From NCBI GenBank assembly GCA_043747875.1, contig JAYTOI010000062.1, positions 7,246 to 71,245 on the forward strand: 64,000 nt of DNA, given 5' to 3'. The stretch's first letter is position 1. Each line of letters starts with the position of its first letter. Origin of the DNA: CADEED01 sp043747875. GTDB lineage: Bacteria; Pseudomonadota; Gammaproteobacteria; Steroidobacterales; Steroidobacteraceae. This document shows, one piece after another, positions 34,875 through 43,700 of this stretch. The translations under genes and the position numbers were made by a program. The notes beneath the pieces are model-generated. The model searched no databases. It had not been told where the DNA came from and worked only from the letters and a program-made list of their open reading frames with translations.

Positions 34875-35528
34875 ATGCGAGACGACAGGATATACGGCGG
34901 CGCGCTGATTCTCGGAGCGATCGCCTTCCTCGGCACAGGTGCGCTGCATCCCAGCGGCAACCAGTTGTTGTCCTCGGCGGAAAGTTTCGCGCGCTATGCG
35001 CCGATCAATGTGCTTGCGCACACGCTCGGGCTGTTCGGCGTCTGGCTGACCTTCGTCGGGCTCGTCGGCCTCGCGCGGCGCCTGGGGCCGCAACGCCCGG
35101 CGGTGACGGGCGCGCTGGTGGCGTACGGCCTCGCCGCGTGCATGGTCAGCTTCGCGGCGATCACCGACGGACTGGTCGCGACGCGCCTCGCGCAGGCACA
35201 TCTCGGCGCGGAAACCGCCGCGCAGCGCGAGACGCTGATCGGGTTCATGAAGTTCTGCTACAACCTCGCGAGCTCGCTGTCGCGCTACTACGTGACCGCC
35301 GTGGCAATCGCGCTGCTGCTGTGCTCGTGGACGGCGTGGGTTGCGCGTTTCGATCGCGTGTTGCCGTGGATCGGCGCCGCGATCGGCGCAGGGGCGCTCG
35401 TGGCGCAATGGCGCGGCGCGCTGCAGATGAACCTCCACGACGTGATGCTGCTCGCCGTGGGGCAGGGCGCGTGGATGATCTGGGCGGGCGTCGCGCTGTG
35501 GCGCCGCCCGGTAGAATCCCGGGTGTGA
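34875..35528 (+). CDS. Multipass membrane protein, probable target of the divergent TetR
   Basis: 217 residues with about six hydrophobic segments (GGALILGAIAFLGTGALHPS, PINVLAHTLGLFGVWLTF, ending GAWMIWAGVALW). No DUF was firmly recognised; the N-terminal GALHPSG and central His/Asn residues (HLGAET, MNLHD) recall uncharacterised DUF4386-like or cytochrome-like membrane proteins. AAGGGAG precedes the ATG. It is divergent from tetR, and its last codon overlaps the start of an ankyrin gene, so both are co-translated. Confidence 0.75.
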   Translation: MRDDRIYGGALILGAIAFLGTGALHPSGNQLLSSAESFARYAPINVLAHTLGLFGVWLTFVGLVGLARRLGPQRPAVTGALVAYGLAACMVSFAAITDGLVATRLAQAHLGAETAAQRETLIGFMKFCYNLASSLSRYYVTAVAIALLLCSWTAWVARFDRVLPWIGAAIGAGALVAQWRGALQMNLHDVMLLAVGQGAWMIWAGVALWRRPVESRV

Positions 35529-36211
35529 ACCCGGAGGCAAACGAAAGTATCCGCACGCTCATCGACGCCGGCGACGTCGAGGCGCTGCGCGCCGCGCTCA
35601 CGGCGGACCGCGCGCTCGCGCTGCGCCCAGTGCGCTGGCAGTTGCACCGGTGGAACGAGTCCGATCCGCTGCACTACGTGTGCGACAGCGTCGGCAATGG
35701 CTGGCTGACGAACGGGCGCGAGGGCGAGGTCGCGGCGACGTTGCTTGCCGCCGGAGCCGCGCTCGAAGGCACGGACCAGCGCGAGTCCCCGCTGATTGCG
35801 GCCGCGTCGCCGGGTGCGGGGAAGGTGGCGCAGGTGTTGTTGGAAGCCGGCGCGAACGTCGAGCGCACGTCGGTGTTCGGCGCGCGCGCACTGCACTGGG
35901 CGGCGTGGACGGGCGACGCGCAGACGGTGCGCCTGCTGCTCGCGCGCCGGCCCGACATCGAGGCGCGGTGCAGCGAGTTCGGGGCGACGCCGCTGTTCTG
36001 GGCCGTACACGGCCTGTCGCCCAGAGGTCCGCGTGAAAAGAGCGACCAGCTCGGTGCCGCGCAGGCCTTGCTCGAAGCGGGCGCGCGCCTGGATACCTCT
36101 AACAAAGAAGGGTTGAGCGCGTCCGACCTGGCGCGCAGCTTCGCGCAGCGCGACCTGTGCGAGTTGTTGGAGCGCTACGCGACCGGCCCGGTAGAGCGGT
36201 GCGGTGCCTGA
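35525..36211 (+). CDS. Ankyrin-repeat protein
   Basis: 228 residues from a GTG at 35525 overlapping the stop of the membrane protein gene (GTGA). About four ankyrin repeats are visible: ATLLAAGAALEGTDQRESPL, VAQVLLEAGANVERTSVFGA, ALHWAAWTGDAQTVRLLLAR, AQALLEAGARLDTSNKEG. There is no signal peptide, so it is probably cytoplasmic and binds another protein. Coupling to the membrane protein suggests a joint function under TetR control (inference). A second, decayed ankyrin gene lies 2 kb upstream. Confidence 0.85.
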   Translation: MNPEANESIRTLIDAGDVEALRAALTADRALALRPVRWQLHRWNESDPLHYVCDSVGNGWLTNGREGEVAATLLAAGAALEGTDQRESPLIAAASPGAGKVAQVLLEAGANVERTSVFGARALHWAAWTGDAQTVRLLLARRPDIEARCSEFGATPLFWAVHGLSPRGPREKSDQLGAAQALLEAGARLDTSNKEGLSASDLARSFAQRDLCELLERYATGPVERCGA

Positions 36212-36370
36212 GCGCGTACGTCTCCGGCACGGTGTTCATGGCCCCGTAGGCAACAAGTTGGGTTGTGGTGACGTTATGTACGACCGCGTCGCGCGCTGCG
36301 GCGCGCGCGATCTGTAACGCCGCGCGAGGATGCCGCAGAGGAAGAATGGGGCGTCGATCGGAGCAGAAAA

Positions 36371-37078
36371 ATGGACAAGAGCAACGCGATCCCACTCGTG
36401 GGCGCCATCCTGGCATTCATCGCCGCGGCACTGGGTGCCTGGAACACCCATCAGACCAATTCAGTGGAGAACAGTCTGAAGCAGCTCGAGAGCGAGCGGC
36501 AGGTGATGTTCAAACTCTACGATTCCATCGTGGCCACGTATGGCGTCGCGGAGGCGGATCGACTGCAGCGCATCCGCGCGTTGCGCGTGCTGGTGCAATC
36601 GCTGGCGAAGGACGAGGTGCGCGATGGGTTTCTCGCGGCCCTCGAGACGCAGGAGGTCGAGATCTTCGAGGGCGAGGAGGCGGCCAAGCCGAAGGTCCTC
36701 GCAGCGGCGGCGGTCGGGGTGGCAGGCGCGCCGGGACCTGCGCCCCGGGGCGATGTTGCCAGCTACGATATCTTCTGGTGCAGTCGCTCCGGAGCGGCCG
36801 CCGAGGCAGCAGCACAGAAGCTCGAAGCAGCGCTCGAGTCGGAAGGCGCGCAACGCGCGCGGGCGCGCGTGCTGCCGGAATCCATCCGCCGGCAAAAGGG
36901 CTATCGAATCGAGGGCAATGTCATTCGCGCGGAGCAGGGCGAGACGGAGCTCGCGCAGCGCGTGAATCTGCTGGCGCAGAAGGAGCTCGGCTTGAGCTTC
37001 GACGTCGCGCCGTTCAGCCCGGGCAAGCCGACGCCTAACTATCTGAGCGTGTTCGTGTGTCCGGCGCCGGGGGTGTAG
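36371..37078 (+). CDS. Membrane-anchored protein with C-terminal SPOR-like alpha/beta region
   Basis: 235 residues. One N-terminal transmembrane helix (AIPLVGAILAFIAAALGAW) is followed by a helical, coiled-coil-prone stretch (~30-100), an Ala/Gly/Pro linker (~108-128), and a compact C-terminal domain (~130-232) starting YDIFWCSRSG and ending YLSVFVCPAPG. The last domain has alternating helix and strand with a final conserved-looking NYLSVFVC strand and recalls small SPOR-like folds, but no family was firmly recognised. It lies just upstream of the Tc toxin locus; a link is unproven. Confidence 0.7.
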   Translation: MDKSNAIPLVGAILAFIAAALGAWNTHQTNSVENSLKQLESERQVMFKLYDSIVATYGVAEADRLQRIRALRVLVQSLAKDEVRDGFLAALETQEVEIFEGEEAAKPKVLAAAAVGVAGAPGPAPRGDVASYDIFWCSRSGAAAEAAAQKLEAALESEGAQRARARVLPESIRRQKGYRIEGNVIRAEQGETELAQRVNLLAQKELGLSFDVAPFSPGKPTPNYLSVFVCPAPGV

Positions 37079-37118
37079 CCCGCAGGCCAGGTGGATAGAC
37101 GGCTTCTGACGACGTGCG

Positions 37119-37592
37119 TCAACTGTCGCGCTGGGGGCGCACCGGCGACTCACCGGGCAGCGGGTCGTATGGACCGGACCACACGTACCGGACGACTTCC
37201 TCGTCTGGCGACGGTGTGTCTTCCACGGGATCGCTCTCGGCGCCAACGCGATAGCTGCCGCCGGCACCACCAGGGTGCGCCCAGAGGATCCACTCGTCTT
37301 GCCAGATGCCGCACACATACTCGAGAGCGTCCCGCACGCAGTCTTCGGCGGTGCTCGCGAAATGGCGGTGCGTGAAATGTCCGACAAAAACCGTGATCTC
37401 CCCATCGTCGAAAGTGATCAGCAGGTCTCCGACCTCGGGATGCCGGGCGGGAATCTTCAGCTGGCCGGCGTCGTCTTCGAACGCAATACCGACGGCGGCG
37501 AGTCCGCTTGCAAACAGAGCGCAGGGTGGCGATGCGGCCATGTACGGGTCTGGATTCTCGAGCAGGTAGACGACTGCAATGAAGTCTGCCAT
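37119..37592 (-). CDS. Hypothetical acidic protein
   Basis: 157 residues from the ATG at 37592 (a longer frame exists but its extra part is not protein-like). It is acidic, with DDGEITVFVGHFTHRHF, DEWILWAHPGGAGGSYR and a Pro/Asp/Glu-rich C-terminus. No signal peptide, membrane segment or known domain was seen. Small acidic proteins beside polymorphic toxin genes are often immunity proteins, and the neighbouring BC toxin has a variable C-terminus; this is only a positional suggestion. It is transcribed divergently from the toxin gene, with ~120 bp between them. Confidence 0.65.
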   Translation of the reverse strand: MADFIAVVYLLENPDPYMAASPPCALFASGLAAVGIAFEDDAGQLKIPARHPEVGDLLITFDDGEITVFVGHFTHRHFASTAEDCVRDALEYVCGIWQDEWILWAHPGGAGGSYRVGAESDPVEDTPSPDEEVVRYVWSGPYDPLPGESPVRPQRDS

Positions 37593-37714
37593 GGGGTGGA
37601 GGCTGCATCGGACTTTATTCTCACCCTCGGCCGCCGAAAGCGTGAAAGCCTGGGGACAACTTTCCCGCGCTGGGACATTATTAGCCGGACGACCTTCGGT
37701 CTCGTGAGGGCAGG

Positions 37715-40700
37715 ATGCTTCAACCGTCGAGCGAGCCCGACAACGGTGCCAGCGCAAAAGGTGCGCCGGCGTCCGCATCCGAATCGGCCCGCGCGCCCGA
37801 TTCCTTCTCGCTCGAGCCGCCCATTCCCAACCTGCCGAAGGGCGGTGGTGCCATTCGCGGCATCGGCGAAAAATTCACCGCGCAATCTGCGACGGGCACG
37901 GGCGCGTTCAGCGTGCCGCTGCCCATCTCTCCCGGGCGCGCGGGCGTGCAGCCCGCATTACAACTGCAATACGACTCGGGCGCGGGCAACGGCGCCTTCG
38001 GTCTGGGCTGGCAGCTGTCGCTGCCGAGCATCGCGCGCAAGACGGACAAGGGCCTGCCGCGTTACCTCGATCGCGACGAGTCCGACGTCTTCGTCATCGC
38101 CGGTGCCGAAGACCTGGTTCCGCTGCTCGATCCGCTGACCGGTGAGCGGCTTGCGCCGCGCGAGGTGCGCGTGGGCGGGCAGCGGTTCTCGCTGCGCCAA
38201 TATCGTCCGCGCGTCGAAGGTTTGTTTGCCCGCATCGAGCGCTGGACGCGTTCGGACGACGCCGCGGACTGTTTCTGGCGCGTGCTCGATCGCAACAACC
38301 ACTCGCAGTGGTTCGGGCGCACGCCGGAGAGCCGCGTAGCCGACCCGGGCGACGCCACGCGCGTCTTTCAATGGTGGCTGTGCCTGAGCCACGACGACAA
38401 GGGCAATGTCGTTTCCTACGAGTACGCAGCGGACGGCGCGCACCCCTTGAAGCGCGTGCTGTACGGCAATCGCACGCCGTATCTGCCGGCGCTGCATCCG
38501 GAGCACGCCGACGCGCCACTGCCCGCGGAGTGGATGTTCGAGCTGGTGTTCGACTTCGGCGATCACTCGCCGGAGGATCCCCTGCCGCAGCCCGATCGCG
38601 ACGCGCCCGCGCGCGGCGATGCATTCTCCGACTATCGCGCGGGATTCGAGCGCCGTACGACGCGCCGTGTCGAGCGCGCGCTCATGTTCCATCACTTTCC
38701 CGACGTGCCGGAACTCGGTGCCGCCGCGCTGGTGCGTTCGCTGCGCCTGCGGTACGCGCCTTCCGGTGCGCCCGAAGATCCTGCGCAGCCCGGCTACAGC
38801 CAGATCGCGGCCATCGAGCCGTGGGCGCACGAACGCCTGCCGGACGGCACGCTGATGAGTCGCGCCGCGCCGCCGCTGGAAATGCGTTACAGCCAGCCGC
38901 GCATCGACCCCACGATTCGCGGCATTGCGGCCGCCGATCTGCCGGGCTTGGCGGTGGGCACGCTGGGGCCGGGCGTGCAATGGGTCGATCTCGACGGCGA
39001 AGGGTTGTCGGGCGTGTTGTCCGAGCACGAAGGCGCCTGGCACTACGCCGCGAATCTCGGCGATGGACGGTTCGCGCCGAGCCGCGTCGTCGCGACCACG
39101 CCGGCGAAGCGCGCGTTGTCGCGCAGGCAACGGCTCATGGATCTCGACGGCGACGGCGTCATCGACGTGGCGGAGCTCGACGGCGCCACTGCCGGCTACC
39201 ATGCGCGTGACGGCACGGGTAGTTGGACGCAGTTCGTGCCCTTCGCGCAGTTGCCGCGCATCGTGTGGAACGACCCCAACCTGCGTTTCATCGATCTGTC
39301 GGGCGACGGCCATGCCGATGCGCTGGTCACGGAAGACGAGGTGTTCACCTGGTATCCCTCCCTGGCGCACGAAGGCTTCGGCGCTGCGCAGGTCCTGCGC
39401 CCGCCGCGCGAGGCACGCGGCACCCGGCTGGTATTCGCCGACGGCACGCAGACCTTGTTCCTCGCCGACATGTGCGGCGACGGGCTCACCGACATCGTCC
39501 GCGTCCGCAACGGCGAGGTGTGCTACTGGCCCAACCTGGGCTACGGCCGCTTCGGGGCGAAGGTGCGCATGGCGGGCGCCCCGCGTTTTGATCGCGAGTT
39601 CGATCCGCGGCGACTGCGGTTCGGGGACATCGACGGCAGCGGTCCCACGGATCTCATCTATCTCGGCCGCGACGGCGCGCAGGTCTACTTCAATCGCTCG
39701 GGCAATTCCTGGAGCGACGCGCGGGTGGTCGCCTTTCCGGTCGCCACGCTGAACCTCGACGCGGTGCAGGTGACGGACTTGTTAGGTCGCGGTACGGCCT
39801 GCCTGGTGTGGAACTCCCACCTGCCGGCGGATGCTGCGCAGCCGGTACGGTACATCGACCTCATGAGCGGCACCAAGCCGCACCTGCTGGTCGAGACGCG
39901 CAACAACCTGGGTGGTAGCACGCACATCGAGTACACGCCCTCGACGCATTTCTATCTGGCCGACCGGGCCGCGGGCACGCCCTGGGTCACCAAACTACCG
40001 TTCCCCGTGCAGTGCGTGAGCCGCGTGACGACGCGTGACGCCTGGCGCGGTACTGCCTTCTCGAGCACGCACAGCTATCACCACGGCCACTACGATGGCG
40101 TGGAGCGCGAGTTCCGCGGCTTCGGCCGCGTCGAGCAGGTGGACATCGAGGACTACGGCCACTTCGCCGCGGCGAACCAACGCAGTCCGTGGATCAGCGA
40201 CGACCAGACGCTCTATCAACCGCCGGTCGAGACGGTCACCTGGTTTCACACCGGCGTCGCGGACGATCGCGCCCGTGTGTTGTCCCGGTTCGCGCACGAG
40301 TATTTCCCGGCGAGGTACCGTCTCGACGGTACCTTTCGCGAGCGGGAGCTGCCGGATCCGCTGCTGGATGGCACGCTGCATATAGATGAGTGGCGCGAAG
40401 CGCTGCGCGCCTGCAAGGGCATGGTGCTGCGCCAGGAAGTGTACGAGCTCGACGTCGCGGCGTTGTCGGCGTCCGCGGGCCGGCACGCGCCGGTGCGCAT
40501 CTTCAGCGCCGGCACCCACAACTGCCGCATCGAGCGCCTTCAGCCGCGCGGGCCGAATCGCCACGCGGTGTTCCTGGTCTCGGAGAGCGAGTCGCTCACC
40601 TATCAATATGAACAGCCGCTCGGTGCGCCGGGTAGTGAGGTGCAGGCGGATCCGCGCATCTCGCATGCGCTGACGCTGCGCGTGGACGACCTCGGCCAGC

Positions 40701-43700
40701 CGCTGCAAGTCGTGGCGGTGGGATATCCGCGCGTGCGTGCGCACGAGGACGCCGCGCTCGATGCCGCAACGCTGCGGCGCATCCACGCCGTGCAATCCGA
40801 GCGGCACATGGCCTATTCCGAAACGCATTGCACGGCGGACGTGCTGCTGCCCGCGAGCGATGCCGCGGACGCGGCGCTGCGCCACCGCCGCCTGCGCCTG
40901 CCCTGTGAGGAGCTGAGGTTCGAGCTCGCGGGCATCGCTCCGGCGCGCGGCTTCTATTTCGAGCCCGGTGATTTCGCGACGCTGCGATTGAGCGACCGGT
41001 ATCCGCCGCTGGACCCGCACGCCGCGCCCGTCGAGATGGTCACCCAGCCGCATCACCGGCTGCTCACGGGTGACGCACCCGAGCGCCGCCGTGTCGAGCA
41101 TGTGTGCGCGTTGTTCTTCGACGACGGCGGCGACGATGCGCCGCGCGCGCCGTTGCCACCCGGTGAACACGGACCGCGCGGGCTCCAGTACGAAGAATAC
41201 AAACTGGCGCTCACCGATGGCCTGCTGGCCGCGGTGTTCCAGGCGCCGGCGGGTGTCGCCGGCCTGCCGGCGGATCTCCTGGAATGGGAGTTGCGCCCCG
41301 GCGTGACGCCGCGCGTGCTGCTGAACGATCCATCCGTCAGTGGCTATCGTCGTGAAGAAGGGGCTCGCGAGGCAGAAGACGGCGAATACTGGCTGCGCTC
41401 GGGCATCGCGGGATTCGCCGTCGATGCGGCGCGGCATTTCTATCTACCGGAGCGCTTCACCGATGCATTCGGTGCCGTGACGAAGGTCGAGTACGACGCG
41501 CTCGATCTGTACGTGCGGCGCGTCGAGGACGCCAGGCAAAACGTCACCGAGGTGTTGCGGTTCGACTATCGCGCGCTCGTGCCCGTGGAGATGACGGACC
41601 CCAATGACAATCGCTCCGAGATGGTCGTTGACATCTTCGGCCTGCCGGTTGCAACGGCCCTGAAAGGCAAGCTGCGGGCGGATGGCTGGGAAGGCGATGA
41701 CCTCGACGCATTCCGCACCAACCCCGCGCTGCGCAATCCAGAGCCTGTCGCGGTGCAGGCGTTCTGCTCCGACACTTTTCTCGATGAGATGCAGGCCGCC
41801 GCGTGGCTCGGGCGCGCGACCAGCCGGTTCGTCCATCACTTCGGCGAGCGCCGCGACGCGGCAGGCAATGTCATCGCATGGGCGACTCGACCCGCGTCCA
41901 ACTGCACGATCGCGCGCGAAATCCATGTGACCCGGGCCGGTGGCGAGTACTCGCCTTTGCAAGTCGCCCTGCAGTGCTCCGACGGCGGCGGCAACGTGCT
42001 CATGGCCAAACAACAGGCCGAGCCCGACATGGACAGCGATCAGCCGCGCTGGATCGTGAACGGCTTCACCGTGCTCAACAACAAGGGCAAGCCGGTCCAG
42101 GAGTACGAGCCGTTCTTCAGCGGCCAATTCGGTTGCGAATTGCCGCGCGCGGAGGGCGTGACCCCGATTTTCTATTACGACGCCGTGGGGCGCGTGATGC
42201 GGGTAGATAGCCCGGACGGCACGTTTTCGCGCGCCGAGTTCTCGCCCTGGCGTGCGCGGCAGTTCGACGCCGGCGACACGGTGCTCGACAGCGCCTGGTA
42301 CGCGGCGCGTACCGCGCCTGGTGCCAGCGTCGAAGCACGGCACGCTGCATTGCAGAGCGCGCAGTACGCAAATACGCCGGCGGTCACGTTGCTCGACAGC
42401 CTCGGGCGCGCGGTGGTGGGGATCGCGCACAATCGGACGCCCAGCGATGGCGCGGAGCTCGCGAGCACGCCGCTGCTGGACCGGCCATGGATCGACTCAT
42501 TCGCCGTTACGCACACGCGGCTCGACGCCGAAGGCAAGCCGCTGTGGGTGCGCGATGCGCGCGCCAACCTGGTGATGCAGTACATCTTTCCCGCGCGGCC
42601 CAGTGGCGACGGCGGCGACGACCTGTGGACGGGCAGTGCGCCATGCTACGACATCGTGGGCAATCTGCTGTTTCAACACAGCATGGATGCCGGCGGGCGC
42701 TGGTGGTTGAATGATGCTGCCGGCAAGCCGCTGTGCGGCTGGGACGCGAATGATGTGCTCGATGGCGAAGGCAATGCGCATCTCGAGGGCCGGCTGATGC
42801 ACGCCGAATACGACACGTTGCATCGGCCCGTGCGTCAGTGGCTGCGGCTCGGAGCGGAGCCGGCGGTGGTCGTCGAGCGCGTCGAGTACCGCGACAGCGA
42901 TGAGCCGATCGCGGTGGAGGCGCGCGCCGGCAACCTCATCGGGCAGGCGGTGCAGCACGACGATCCCGGCGGGCGAGTGGAGCTGCTGTGCGTCGGATTC
43001 ACCGGCAAAGTGGAGCACGAGCAACGACGGCTGGCGCGACATGCTGCGACGCGCGCGCTCGATTGGAGCGGTGACTCCGCGGCGCGCGAAGCGCTGCTCG
43101 ACCCAGAAACCTTCGTGCGCCTCACGCAACACGATGCGCTCGGCCGCATGACGCAGCTCGCCAACTGGCATCGCAGCGCCGACCGTGTCGCGGTGTACAC
43201 ACCGCGGTACAACCAGCGCGGCCTGCTCGAGGCCGAAGACCTGCGAGTGGGCGGGACCCTCGGCGCGGACGGCAGCGCCAGCGGCGGACACGTCTCGCAG
43301 GCGGTGTACGGCATCGCGTACAACGCCAAGGGTCAGCGTATCCAGATCTGTCACGGCAACGGCACCGAAACGCGCTACGACCGCGATCCGCTGACGTTCC
43401 GCCTCAAACAACTGCGCACCACGCGACCTGGCGGTGCGCCGTGGTTCCCCGGATACCATTCGCAGTTGCGCGATGACCACGTGCTGCAGCAGCTGCACTA
43501 CAGCTACGATGCGACCGGAAATATCTCCGAGCTGCTCGATGAAGCCTGGGCGCCAGCGTTTTTCCGCAATCAGGAAGTGGAGCCGCGCAGCCTCTATGTG
43601 TATGACGCCCTGCAACGGCTCATCGAAGCCAGCGGCCGCGAGAGCGCGGCGTTCACCACGACACCCACCGGCCTCGACGCATCGACGGCGGTAGATGGAT